The notes beneath the pieces are model-generated. The model was given only the letters and a program-made list of their open reading frames with translations. It had not been told where the DNA came from and did not search any database. Below, piece after piece: positions 46,916 through 58,460 of a stretch of DNA of 64,000 nucleotides (position 1 is its first letter; each line of letters opens with the position of its first letter). This stretch comes from Gonatopus flavifemur (Eukaryota > Arthropoda > Insecta > Hymenoptera > Dryinidae): assembly GCA_018340375.1 (NCBI GenBank), contig JAFFJZ010000004.1, positions 31,098,001 to 31,162,000 on the forward strand, in the 5' to 3' direction. Position numbers and translations under genes: made by a program.

Positions 46916-47238
46916 CACTGAGAGGAGAGCGATTTGGAGGTTCGGTAAATAGTAATATACTTGTTCGATAAATCTAAATAGTAATCAACTTTCAACGATG
47001 TTCCATGGGACTTCAAGAAACATCACTGAAATTTTGCTTTATATTACTCAGTGTTCTTGAATCGTCATGAATATTGTATTATATAATAATGATGGAAGAA
47101 TACTGAGTAATGTGAAGCAGAATTTCAGTAATGTTTCTTGAAATTCCACGAAAAATCGCTGACATTTCAGTAATATCCAGATTTGTCGTTCAAATACAAT
47201 ACTATTCACTGAACTTCCAAATTGCTCCTCTCTCAGTG
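46916..47238. mobile_element. 323-bp palindromic MITE
   Basis: CACTGAGAGGAGAGCGATTT on the left and, reversed, CACTGAGAGAGGAGCAATTT on the right begin long inverted arms, which share GGAAGTTC.GT.AATAGTA and GTTTCTTGAA words. There is no coding capacity. Confidence 0.75.
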
Positions 47239-47295
47239 TGCTAACCAGTATAATATTTCTTATACCCATAAGTATCTATTTTTCTCCGTGTGATG

Positions 47296-47436
47296 TAGAG
47301 ATGCTCGAAATTTACAATATCGATACTTTTGTATATAATATGTATTTATTTTCTATAATTTCTTCTTGAATTTAGATTGAAACTTGATACATGTTTCATA
47401 CAAAAGTATCGATTCCACAAATATCGGGCATCCCTA
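47296..47436. mobile_element. 141-bp hAT-type MITE
   Basis: TAGAGATGCTCGAAATTTAC and, reversed, TAGGGATGCCCGATATTTGT are the ends, with inner matching ATCGATACTTTTGTAT. The 8-mers gtgtgatg (47288-47295) and gtgtcatg (47437-47444) match 7/8 as a hAT target duplication. Confidence 0.75.
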
Positions 47437-47966
47437 GTGTCATGTAGCATACTTTCAAAGATGATCAATTGTTCTTATGCTTAATGTAATTTATCATTAG
47501 TAACTAATGAATGATATGGATAATCAATAAAAATATGACATAATCCATAGTCAATTATATTAATGTGTAAGATCATCAGTCAACTACTAATCCAAGGGAA
47601 AATCATTAGATCTGTTCATATCTCATCAAATTTGAGTAGAACTGAGTTTTAATTCACGAGATGAGACTAGATCTCAACAAATGTTATCAGATTTGGATTG
47701 AATATTACATTTAGTATTACATTGATGAGCAATTGGTTTTTCAATCATTAAGGTGGTCACCCCGTGTGCACGGAGAACAAAATATTGCTAGCATAACAAA
47801 TTTATCTGTTACTATAGTGACTACAAATAACAATTGCCGAAGAAGCAAGACAAATTATTGATATAACGTAACTAAATTTTCTCGCTGAGATAAATACATT
47901 TGTTAGCGGAACTCACGTCTTAGCTGCTGGAGTGAACATTTTTGCTACGACAACATATTTTTTTTG

Positions 47967-48223
47967 TACACAGAGAAATAATTACCAATACCAAGGAAAT
48001 GTATTTTTGAATACATTTGAGGATACATATTCTGTATTGCAGCTGATGTGTTGCAGGCGCAAGACAAATTTTCTCAAATCAAGAAAATATTTTCTCAATT
48101 CAAGAGGTAAGTTCTTAGGTCCAGAAAAATTTTCTGGTTTCAAGGATATATATTGTTTGAAAAACGGATTCCTCGGGATATGGGAATATGTTGTTGATGA
48201 TGGTAATTATTTCTCTGAGTGTA
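47967..48223. mobile_element. MITE with AAATAATTACCA subterminal repeats
   Basis: TACACAGAGAAATAATTACC on the left and, reversed, TACACTCAGAGAAATAATTA on the right form inverted ends. An apparent 110-codon frame across it is fortuitous. Confidence 0.65.
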
Positions 48224-48786
48224 GGCGCTATAGACCGAAGAATATAATTTGTTTGATCGAATGAAATGGAGTCAGTTATAAGAATTAGTTCGGAGTAATG
48301 AGAAAAAAAACAGATGTCGGTATTGAAAGATGTAATGAAGCGAATTTCAAATTCGCAACTTAAGTCAGAGAAATTGAATTTGAATTCAGTTGAGCCAACG
48401 TCCGTTTTACAGAATTGCCACAGCTTGGATATTCGATGCAGCTGATTAGTCATTCCGTTCAACGCGAGTTTGTGGTTGATCAGTTCCGTTAGAATTTCCA
48501 GACTGTGACAATCATGGTTTCAGTTATCCAAATATCTACAACTGTATGTAGTTGCTGGAACTAATTTGGAGTAAAGGTAACTAATTATTATTTTCATTGT
48601 AGTGACAAATCCTTTCTTTCCGTGTGATGGCCAAGTTTTAGCTTTTTTGGGAGGATTTTTTTGTGACGAACTATGGAAAAACACAAGCCTGAACTTCCCA
48701 TTATAGGGGAAATTGAGCATAGTTGAAACGGGAGGTCGGTTGAAACATTGCGAATAAGTAAGGATTAATTCGCAACAGCTTGAATC

Positions 48787-48910
48787 GCTTAAGGGGCGTG
48801 CCCACGGCAGAAGGTTCAAACCAAGAGCATATTCATCATTTTTTCTTGTACGTAAAAGTTACTTATCTGAAAAAGTGATTACACATATATATAGTACACA
48901 AAATTATCAA
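48787..48910. repeat. Partial copy of the fold-back element end
   Basis: AGCATATTCATCATTTTTTC and AAAAGTGATTACACATATAT parallel the left arm of 24142-24797 (GTGCATATTCATCATTTTTT, AAAAGTGATTATATATACAT). Only about 120 bp remain. Confidence 0.55.
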
Positions 48911-49429
48911 AATTGATAATTTTATACTCGAATTGTGCAATAGACTGACAATACTCAAATCTCATTCATCTATGTCTAAGTAACAGAATCTTTTAATCCA
49001 AGAACGAAAACACAATCCACGCGAGGGCGAAGTATCTGTTACGTTTGATTGTGCCGAGAACCATGTGTATGTTCACCAGGATGCCTCACAAGCATTTCAA
49101 TTTCGGTAACGACCAATGCACCATGTGTCCTGCTATTTATTATCACGAGGACGCGATGTTAATCACAAGAGTTACGTATTCTGATTAGAAAGTTTGAAAC
49201 ACGACATTTTTGCTGTTTATGCTATTCAGATTTCGTTAATTTCTCAAATTCAACGGAATGTGAGAGAATGAATGAGATTATCCGTACCAGGGACGCAACG
49301 AAGCAGCATTTCAAAAATGAATTCCATGTTGTGTGTGATCACGCGCCAAATAATCCCTGAAATTAATAAAGTATTTCGTTCCATCATATCAAATGTGCTT
49401 CCCGATCTTTGAACGTGGTGCGTTTGTTG
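48911..49429. other. No recognised gene
   Basis: A short stretch of unique-looking DNA. The minus-strand frame reaching into it (49250-49675) largely overlaps the start of the tandem array and has no recognisable domain. Confidence 0.4.
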
Positions 49430-50430
49430 AGGTTTCAGAAATCTGACCTCAGGTTTGTAATTACCGACCAGAACTTTCTTGGAACAAAGATTCACTTCAG
49501 AGGACGGATGATTCCTCATATCTAGACCGTCATATCGAATCTCCCATTCATAATCCCGAGAATCTGGATTCAAAGCAATCATGGTATCAGAGAATCTGGT
49601 ATCAGCGATCCCAAAAACTTCCGTACGACAATCCACCCTCGAATCCACTTGATTTTCAGTTTTTCCTAACGTCATATTCGATTCACCATTTGTAATTTCA
49701 GAAACCTGATTTCGAATTCTTGATCAGCGATCTTAAAAACCTCAGTATGACATTGTTTCCACAAATTCAAAATATGTTGGTTTTTTCAACCGCCATATTG
49801 GATTCGCTATTTGCGATACCTGAAATCTGAGTACGGATTCTTGATCAGCGACCCCAAAAACCTCAGAATCACAACGTCTCCACAAATTTGAGGGATTGAT
49901 AATTTTTCCGACCGCCATATTGGATTAGTCATTCGCGATTCTGGAAATCCGAGTTCGTATTCGTGATCAGCGGCCACGAAACTCTCAGTGGGCCGATGTT
50001 GCCGCAAATTTAAGCGACTTGGAATTTTTTCGACCGCCATATTGGATCCGCTACTTGGAATTCCGGAAATATGAGTTTGAATTCGTCATCAGCGACCCGA
50101 AAAACTCCCTTCCCCAATGTTTCAGGGGATTCGAAACGATTCTGGAATTCCGGACGCCATATTGGATTCGCCATTCGTAATTGCGGGAATCCGAGTCCGG
50201 ATTCTTGTTCAGCGACCTCAAAAACGTCGGTATGACAATGTTTTCACGAATCCAAGTGATTTATAATTTTTTGACCGCCATGTTGGATCCGCCATTTGCA
50301 ATTCCGGGAATCTGAGTTTGGATTCGTCAACAGCGATCCGAAAAATCCCCTTTCTCCAGGTTTTCAAAAGTTCGAAGTGATTTTGAAATTCTGGCCGCCA
50401 TATTGGATTCGCCATTTGCAATTTCAGTAT
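49430..50430. repeat. ~120-bp tandem array, about eight copies
   Basis: GCCATATTGGATTCGCCATT-like starts occur near 49791, 49911, 50031, 50151, 50273 and 50393, a regular 120-122 bp period, with more diverged copies upstream to about 49430. Each unit also carries a box like TTGATCAGCGACCCCAAAAA (exact at 49841-49860). The same box occurs in the TIR arrays of the elements at 6416-14010 and 60332-62102. Long open frames across the array are a by-product of the period being divisible by three. Confidence 0.85.
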
Positions 50431-51676
50431 TCCAACTGCATGCAATTAATCCGGAATGCTCGAATTACATGTCCCAATCCACAGAACTATCCAACTGTTT
50501 GAGCGCCTGTCAAAAGGGCCATTCCTCATACATCTTGCAGCACGATAGATGAGGAGGTGTGAGACGAAAGACGCTTTACAAGGGCTAGCGGCACACGCCA
50601 ATCCCCACTTAAAATCAGTTCGGCAACTGATCTCATCACGTAACTACGTGTCATCACTCTCTCACTCATATAACGTGATTCACTAATCACGTAATATCCA
50701 AAACGTATCTTCAAATCGTCCGATCGTGTTCAAGTGTTTGCCCTACTCCACGTTCGAGTGGACCTCAAACTACACCACGTCTGGCCATCCTCGTCCCATC
50801 TTCGGACCTACGTTGGCGGATCACCAGCTCTTCCCTTACATCACATCGAAGTCGACCACCGGGTAAAATACGGTTTCGTATGAATTTGTTTCTGGCCAGA
50901 ACAATGAAATAACTTCACTTTCTATTGAATTCTCATTTCAATTTAGTTACAATTCACATGTTTGAATTTCCGTCTTCGGACAATTTGTCGATCTGAACGA
51001 TCATCACCATTATAATTAACATTATCAAGGTTTAGACTTAGGGATTTCATATGTGTTTTGATTCAATTTGATTGTCCAGTCATATTTACATGGAACTTGT
51101 AGTTTCTTCTACTTTGATTAATTATAGACTTTAGTTCCAATTCACTCGCTTCTTTTCAATTCAAAGAACCGTCGACACCCCTCCTATGCAATCCATTTAT
51201 CTCTCATTCTATCGTTTCAGTTCACCTTTTCACAATCAGTAACGTCTCAATTTTTCAATAAGGAAATTCTCAATACATAAAATTTACAGCTCTGCGTGTC
51301 AGCACGGCGAAAGCCGGAACACCAACACCCGCGTATCATACTTTTATGACTGGCTTTGATGATTCTCATCACGTTTCCTCTTCGTTTCAGCCACTATATT
51401 GGCGAAATAGTCGCCATGTTCAAAAAACACCACACAGCAATGGAAAGGAGACAGTCTAACGAAAACTTTGATCGGTCTCCGAGATCACCATCTTCAAGAT
51501 TGAGATGTGCCGGAGGGTGGCTGATTTGACAAAGAATGCCCCATATATATTATTCATGAAGATAGACATTGATCTGACTCACTGATCTGAACGCAAATCA
51601 TGTAAGATTTTGGAAGTCGAACAGACTCAAATTTTCAATACCTCCATTAGAATTTTTTACAGAACAAAGTGTCATA
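50431..51676. other. GC-richer DNA of unknown nature
   Basis: The segment 50450-50880 is richer in C+G than its surroundings (for example GGCCATCCTCGTCCCATCTT) and could be a solo LTR or other repeat, but no terminal structure was found. No gene is recognised. Confidence 0.35.
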
Positions 51677-53529
51677 CAAGGTGATTCCAAATTCCCGCAC
51701 TCTCTTCTGGGAGTGGATTCCTGATGAAATTCTAAAACGATTCGTCCTTTTGCACAATGCTCTCCGACGCATAATTTCCGAGATATAATTAATTAGAGTT
51801 GACTAATTATGAGGTGGATCCATCGGTCATTCAGGAGCGTCATAACAGAACAAGAGAGGAAGGTGCTTGCAGAGGGCGCTCATACGATCAGCTGATCGGT
51901 ATAATCGATACGTTTTACCAACATACAAATTGGTAAATTTTCTATGTAGAACGATTGAATTCGTCGACACTGTGGAAAAATTGATTATTGTCATGAATTC
52001 TTATCACGATATGCTGTAGGTGAAAGTTGTAATTTCAGTAATGATTTTCATTACGCAGACAAATGTAAAATAGTGTTATTTCGTAGGGATAGGGATTCAA
52101 GTGGGAGAAAAAAGTATAACTACTCGTTTTCAATAAGAATTTTCATGTAAAAAAGAAAACATGAGAATTTTCATCCATCCGATACCCAATTTGAACGGTT
52201 TGATTAGTAAGTTTAACACAAGAGATTGGATTGCGAATCCTGTATTCTGATTGGTCGAGAATCAATGTATGTTAGATCAATCCTCGGCCGTTTCAAATGA
52301 TTCTTCTGAAGAATGTGTTTTCGACTTATCCCAACCACAACATTGAACAATGATGAATTTATTCGAATTCACCCTGTTTACATCATCCGATGATTATAAA
52401 GGGTTTATCGAACGTTAATAACTTACTTCAACTTGCAGAATCCATCAATTTTGACGAAAATACAAGGTGTGACATCGTATACGACTCAATCATTGCACTT
52501 GATTGACATTGTAATCACATACGGTTTGTTTAGCTTGAATCAACCATTCGTGATACGAATCAACCAATCAGGTGACAGCTCGAAACAGTTTCATTTAAAG
52601 CACATATGACTTCAAAGGGCATATTGTTATTCCAAATGGAAAAAGAATTGTCTTTGAAGATTAACCAAATCCGTCCTTTTGAGGACGAATACATTTTCTA
52701 AACGTAGAAACGCGCTCGAACTTGCACACAATTTGAATTAGATTTTGATTCAAACATGAATGATCTTGAGTGATCTCAAGTAAGTTATTAACGTTCGATA
52801 AACCTTTTATAATCATCGAATGATGTAAAAAGGGTGAATTCGAATAAATTCATCATTGTTCAATGTTGTGGTTGGGACAAGTCGAAAACACATTCTTCAG
52901 AAGAATCATTTGAAACGGCCGAGGATTGATCTAACATACATTGCTTCTCGACCAATCAGAATACAGGATTCGGAATCCAATCTCTTGTGTTGAACTTACT
53001 AATCAAACCGTTCAAATTGGGTATCGGATGGATGAAAATTCTCATGTTTTCTTCTTCACATGAAAATTCTTATTGAAAACGAGTAGTTATACTTTTTTCT
53101 CCCACTTGAATCCCTATCCCTACGAAATAACATTATTTTACATTTGTCTGCGTAATAAAAATCATCACTGAAATTACAACTTCCACCTACAGCATATCGC
53201 GATAAGAATTCATGACAATAATCAATTTTTCCACAGTGTCGACGAATTCAATCGTTCTACATAGAAAATTGACCAATTTGTATGTTGGCAAATCGTATCA
53301 ATTATACCGGTCAGCTGATCGTATGAGCGCCCTCTGCAAGCACCTTCCTCTCTTGTTCTGTTATGACGCTCCTGAATGACCGATGGATCCACCTCATAAT
53401 TAGTCAACTCTAATTAATTATATCTCGGAAATTATGCGTCGGAGAGCATTGTGCAAAAGGACAAATCGTTTTAGAATTTCATCAGGAATCTACTCCCAAA
53501 AAAGAGTGCGGGAATTTTGAATCACCCTG
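51677..53529. mobile_element. 1.85-kb palindromic element with 752-bp arms
   Basis: The left arm 51677-52428 and right arm 52778-53529 are inverted copies of equal length, apparently over 90% identical by eye, around a 349-bp centre. Ends read CAAGGTGATTCCAAATTCCC and, reversed, CAGGGTGATTCAAAATTCCC. TA flanks both sides (51675-51676 and 53530-53531), consistent with a Tc1/mariner-type target duplication. No transposase is encoded. It lies 1.3 kb upstream of exon 2 of the MPC2-like gene, within the intron. Confidence 0.88.
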
Positions 53530-54844
53530 TATATATCTCACAGAACAAATAGTGTTATCTATTTCACAGAATAAATTGACAGTTGATTGATCTGAACAAA
53601 CTGTACTGTTTGCGAATCACTCACGTATTGTTCGGGTGCAAATCACTCGAAAGTATGTTGAGGAATAAAACACATCGTAGCACCATGAATCGATAGTATA
53701 ACCATTTTTGATGACCTACTCAAAAGATATATGAATATGCAGTAATCAAAATAAGGAGAAGTCGGTAAGATGGACATTCGAAGCTGCCAGTGAAAGTCAC
53801 AATCGAAATGTCACGAGCGAAAACGCAACAACTGCCGAGTTCGGGGAAAAGAGGAACAACGATTTATACCGAGCAAGGATGTGTGTGTTGCGTTTTTACT
53901 CGCTGTTTCCTGTTATTCCGTTTCGCCCGGACCCTTCGCTGTTCCGTATTTGCTCGGTATCTTAGGTGTTAAGTTTGTGCTCGATACCGTCATCGTTTCC
54001 GAGTGTCACTTTTGCTCTCAGCATATCAATTTGCCCCCCTCCTTCGAACTCCTCCCTATTCAAGGTGCAATAATTCCCGAACTACAGCACGGGAATGTCT
54101 CGCAATTTGTCAAACTGTTGTTGAATACATCTGCCACAACTTTTTTATCGGAAATTTTGTGTTATTGCAAGGTCCTGAATCGCGTATAGCAGCGTTTGCC
54201 TACTTTCAGGTGTACTAGACGCCAGGTCACGCGCACAACCGATTATTTGACGCGGTCGTTCAATTGGTAACTCAATACCCTTTACTTGCTTGCAAAGTAT
54301 GGAGGAATTCGGGTTCTGACATCGATCCAATCCCCCCCCCCTCCCCCATCTTGTCAGTGTATAATCTGCTCACCCTTCTCTCAAGCAAGAGAAGAAGGTT
54401 CGGTAAGGCACAAGTGACCCAACGATACCAGTTCTATACCAATCGATACTGATCTGATACCGGGTAATTTATTGATTCCAAATTTCTTATTTCCACGTAC
54501 ATGATCGATTCAACTCAGATCTGGAATGTCATGGTTAGATGAAATTGATGACCTCAAAAATATTTTGCAAGGGGCATATTATAAGGTGATCATCCATCAC
54601 CTGTTGGCCGGTTACATAGCTGATCCTATGAATCAATTCCCGACTAGATATATTCGAGCGTAATATCGAATAACGAATATTCGAAAGCAGTATTCGGTGT
54701 CCTGGCCATTCAAAATACTGATTTACATTAAATCGTCTTTCCTCAATCACCTTCACATCATTTCATGGTCTCCCCCATTTATATATGTTGCTTGAGTTGA
54801 GTAATTTGCTGTGAGTATTTAATTGATTACTTTATTTTTGATAG
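53530..54844. other. Intronic DNA with a GC-richer patch
   Basis: The patch at about 53770-54330 is richer in C+G and contains a 102-codon frame (53881-54189, +) with a hydrophobic start (CVAFLLAVSCYSV) but no recognisable family. It could be an LTR fragment. A C-run lies at about 54330-54344. The last 20 bases form the splice acceptor of exon 2. Confidence 0.4.
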
Positions 54845-54885
54845 GTCCACAGACGATATTTTTTTGGGCACCTGCATTCAAATGG
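54845..54885 (+). CDS. MPC2: MPC2-like mitochondrial pyruvate carrier, exon 2
   Basis: After the acceptor AG at 54843-54844, two bases complete the split glycine and the exon reads PQTIFFWAPAFKW, then donor GTAAGC at 54886. Animal MPC2 has PRTVFFWAPIMKWGLV at exactly this place, directly after NHPAG, so the two exons join in frame without gaps or extra residues. This segment leads into the first transmembrane helix. The donor falls between codons (phase 0). The next exon should begin with a GLV..G motif. None was found before 64000, so intron 2 is at least 9 kb. Confidence 0.9.
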
Positions 54886-55314
54886 GTAAGCTGAAATTCG
54901 AAAACACGTTTTATTACTTAATTGTCATCTACCTTGTATGTTTCTGGAGTTGAAAATACATCAGGAATAGAATAGAAGGCAGGTTAACGTTATTATTTAT
55001 ATGGAAGCATTGAATGACGACGAAGAGAAAAGCAAACACCAAGAATTCATTATGAGATGAACTCAGTGAAGTTTCTATGTTGTTCAAGTACGTCCAGATT
55101 ATTTTAAAATGTGCTTGACAATGGAACGGGTTCAGATGAAGTCCAAAAATATATAACCAGAATTTGCTTAGAAGCTACGAGAATATTGTTAGGATTTTCA
55201 GTGTCGCGTGCAACGAACGTGTTGCTAGAAGGTTGTGAGGAGAAAGTTACAGTTCTCAAATTGTTCTCAAGGTCGAATTTGGAGTGGTAGAGGTCCCGTG
55301 GCTAAGAGTTGTGG
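54886..55314. other. Start of MPC2-like intron 2, no other feature
   Basis: Begins with the donor GTAAGCTG. The rest is A+T-rich and without a recognisable element up to the edge of the polymerase relic. Confidence 0.5.
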
Positions 55315-57593
55315 GGAGAGAAACAATTATACCCAAAATTTTCGAAGATATCCGCTAAAAGGCAGACATCAGTTTTCAAGTACAAATCAGAATATTCGCC
55401 TAATGTCTTTATATTGAAAGCATTCCAAACATTACAAGCGTGCACATAATCTTCTTCAGGAATATTCGATCCCTTCAGTTGAGAATGCAAAGCTGTTTTT
55501 GTAGGTAATTGTGTTTCGTGCAATTTTTGTATACTATCAATCTATTCATAAGGAAATACACCTATTCTGATCAACAGATTGAATTCATTCATAGTTTCAC
55601 TATATTTCAATGCAATTTGTTTATCTTCATTTTGTGAATAAGGAGCCAATTTTTCGATACTATTTGAAATGAAGCGGGAAGAATCTATGAATCTAAGCTT
55701 TACATTTGTTCCATTTACATGTTTTGTGAAGGAGATGTACGTTTCTTTATTAATAGGTAACAATGTGATCTGACCTTCGAAAACAGTGGTAAGAGCTTTG
55801 ACGAAGAAGTGGGAATCATAGCCTGATGAATTATGAAAGACTACTGGGACTACATGAGAAACCTTATAATTAATATGACATTCTCGATGTGCAGCACCAC
55901 GATATTTTCCAGTGAAATGACAATGATCATGATGTTTAACATCATCAGTTTCAAAGACTTTCCCACATATGTGACACATTTGAGCTGAATGAAAATCTTG
56001 TTGTTGTTTCATCGTTAATGATATCATATGTATGATTCTTCCAAAATGAACATCGATTTGTTTAGCTAAGATTTCTAACTGTTCCAGAAAATATTTTATG
56101 CAATGTTTCCTCCTGTAAATATTGATTTTCGAAAGTGAGTCATCGAAATCACATTTTAAGTAAAAAGCAACGTTATGAGGAATATGCTTTTGATACGCTA
56201 CTGAATTATATATCATATCTTCATCTGTCTCTGACGATTGTACTCTTGTAACAGGTTTTAAGAAGCATTCGATGTCAGCATAAACAACAAACGGAACCAT
56301 CTCTTTATGTTTATGATTTCTGAATTTCAAGGTATTATCACGTACTTTTGGTAATATTATTTTACATTTATTTATCTTTCCACAGTCTGATCCATGTATG
56401 ATTCAAGAAAGATTCTTCCATTGTGAAACGGCATAAGCATCGATCACCCGCAAAATTTTTATGCTCATTCTTTGTTACTGGTGTACTTATTAGCCGAGAA
56501 AGATTATTCATTAAAGCAAAGTGATATATCATTTTGCTTTCATCATAATATTCAATTTCAGGATTTTCTATTATGAGAAGGTGTATTACTGGCCTCTCTG
56601 ACTTTACGATCTGAGTGAAATATACAGGTACAATGTCTTTTCTCTCACTATTCTCAATCTCATCTATTCCATGAATATTTATGTTTTGCCCGTTTAATAT
56701 TTCGAATTTTCTCATATCTTCTAAACTGATTGGGAAGTTGATATTCTCAAATTTCAATTCTGAGGCAAAATGTGGATGAGATCGGGTTTCTGAAACATGA
56801 GTTTTTGCAGGATGAAGAGCCGCCATCACAGACCAGAGGAAACAGTACGAACCATTGTTTCAAATGTTCATAACAGCTTCTTTTTTTTTTTATATATTCA
56901 GGTAAATCAATGAAAGTTGATAAACCAGTTTGAAATGGTGCATATCTATTAAATTTTCCTCTGGAACTCTTCAACCTGAACTAAAATTTCTTCTTTCACA
57001 TAATCTTGAAACCAGACATTGAGATCTGTTGTTGGAAGAATGATACTGTTTTTTGTATTAAAAAATTTATTTTCTCCAATCATTGAATCTGCTTGCAAAG
57101 TTCGAAATTTACCAGCTGAAATCACGTTCACTTTCAAATTACTATCTTTTTTGAGGACATTTTTCAACCGTGAGATGATCATTGATTTGGCATAATTCAG
57201 GGAGTATTCCAAATCTTTATGCTTCAAATTCATTATAGACCCCGATCTTATTCTCCATTCGGAAGCTGTTTGTAAATCGACCAAACATATTCTGTCTGTC
57301 TTCTCATTTATATCACCAGCTCCCCTTTTCTGCAAATTCCTAATTTTTCTATTGAGTGATGTCAACAATCCTATCGTTGTCAGTATCTTCATTTTTTCAC
57401 CAACTGATGCATTTTTCTTCAGCTTTGATATTTTGTTCAACAATCTAATATTTTGATTTCCTAATCTAATCCACTCACGTATTATACTCACTGATGATTG
57501 ATGATTTGAAACCCTGTGAGCTCTTTCCATGATATCGATGAGCGCTTTATAATCTTCAGAATGCATTTTGATTTTCGTTACTGTTTAAATTCA
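55315..57593 (-). pseudogene. Polinton-type DNA polymerase B, broken and truncated
   Basis: On the minus strand this reads as the N-terminal half of a protein-primed family B DNA polymerase such as those of Polinton/Maverick elements. It starts at an ATG at 57566 with a helical N-terminal region (to 56949). After frameshifts near 56950 and in the T-run at 56881-56890 it continues in the frame at 56368-56829 and then in 55542-56330. The exonuclease motifs are visible: Exo I VVYADIECFL, Exo II FHNSSGYDSHFF, and Exo III YLKTDVCLLADIF beyond an in-frame TAG at 55542-55544. Between Exo I and II lies a CHICGK plus HHDHCHFTGKYRG cluster like an HNH/endonuclease VII fold. The polymerase palm motifs are missing; homology ends near 55330. 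Confidence 0.85.
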
Positions 57594-57789
57594 CACTTTG
57601 AACATCCACTTCCCTAAACTGTATCGCACAGAAGAACTTGAAGTCTAAGGTTTGAATAAAATATACTGATATAGAATCTGACCTTTTATAGTATTGTAAT
57701 ACTCACATTATATTTAGAATGAAATGATAGCGGTGTGTGATCGAAGGATGTGTAACGAATTCCTCGAGATATAAATCAAATGGTGAAAA
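57594..57789. other. Spacer
   Basis: A short A+T-rich spacer between the polymerase relic and the tandem duplication, with no recognisable feature. Confidence 0.4.
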
Positions 57790-58229
57790 CGAGGTGTCGA
57801 CTTCTGAGAATAATGTACAACGTAATAGGGATGATATGAGACAAAATATTGGGGAGGGGGAAGGACCTGCATGAAACGTACAATATGATATATGATTTCT
57901 GAATTTCTTAGAATCATGCAACATGACACCATTTGAGAAGTTCTATTTGATATGATCTCGTGTTGTAAACAATTCTTAAAATCTCATGTATAATATGTAT
58001 ATCAAAAGGAACAGTGTTGACTTCTAAGAATGATGTACAACGTAATAGGGATGATATGAGACAAAATATTGGGAAAGGGGAAGGACCTGCATGAAACGCA
58101 CAATATGATATATGATTTCTGAATTTCCTAGAATCATGCAACATGACACCATTTGAAAAGTTTCATGTAATATAATCTCGCGTTGTAAACAATTCCTAAA
58201 ATCTCATGTACCATGATATCATTGTTATC
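57790..58229. repeat. 220-bp tandem duplication
   Basis: CGTAATAGGGATGATATGAG recurs at 57821 and 58041. The two 220-bp copies run in register through GGAAGGACCTGCATGAAACG and ATCATGCAACATGACACCAT. The pair of similar minus-strand frames (57703-57924 and 57914-58144) arises from this duplication and is not taken as coding. Confidence 0.85.
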
Positions 58230-58460
58230 ATTCTCAGAATTCTGTGTGATATGGCATGATATGAGTTCTCAAAAAACTGCGTAATATGGTATCATCCCCC
58301 AGAATCTTGTAATATGACACCACTGAAAGGATCCAGTAATCCCGTTTCGTGAATAATTCTTAGAATCTCATGTACCATGATATCATTTTTCGAGAAATTC
58401 TCAGAATTCTGTGTAATATGAGCCCATTCTGTAAATAATTCCCAGAACTCCATGTAACCC
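58230..58460. repeat. Short-period degenerate repeats
   Basis: Phrases like CTTAGAATCTCATGTACCAT and TCAGAATTCTGTGTAATATG recur with variable spacing, continuing the motif vocabulary of the adjacent duplication (ATTCTTAAAATCTCATGTA). This looks like a decayed satellite. Confidence 0.55.

Larger units (their letters stand above)
33682..54844 (+). other. MPC2: Intron 1 of the MPC2-like gene (21,163 bp)
   Basis: Donor GTTAGTGAG at 33682 and acceptor TTTTTGATAG ending at 54844 join a phase-1 exon to an exon starting with two bases that complete a glycine codon. The intron is filled with MITEs, a hAT-type element, tandem arrays, a LINE scrap and a 1.85-kb palindrome. No alternative exon was recognised in it. 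Confidence 0.8.

Noticed and set aside
43150..50430. CRISPR-like array
   Set aside because: The repeats are contiguous 120-148 bp units without spacers, in a eukaryotic intron.
49250..50445. Several minus-strand frames of 75-141 codons
   Set aside because: The tandem array has a 120-bp period, divisible by three, so frames stay open and repeat the same peptide words. There is no sign of coding selection.
53222..53407. 61-codon minus-strand frame
   Set aside because: Lies wholly in one arm of the palindromic element; the same sequence in the other arm is not open, and no domain is seen.
57703..58144. Two similar minus-strand frames
   Set aside because: Their similarity follows from the 220-bp direct duplication; no start context or domain is present.
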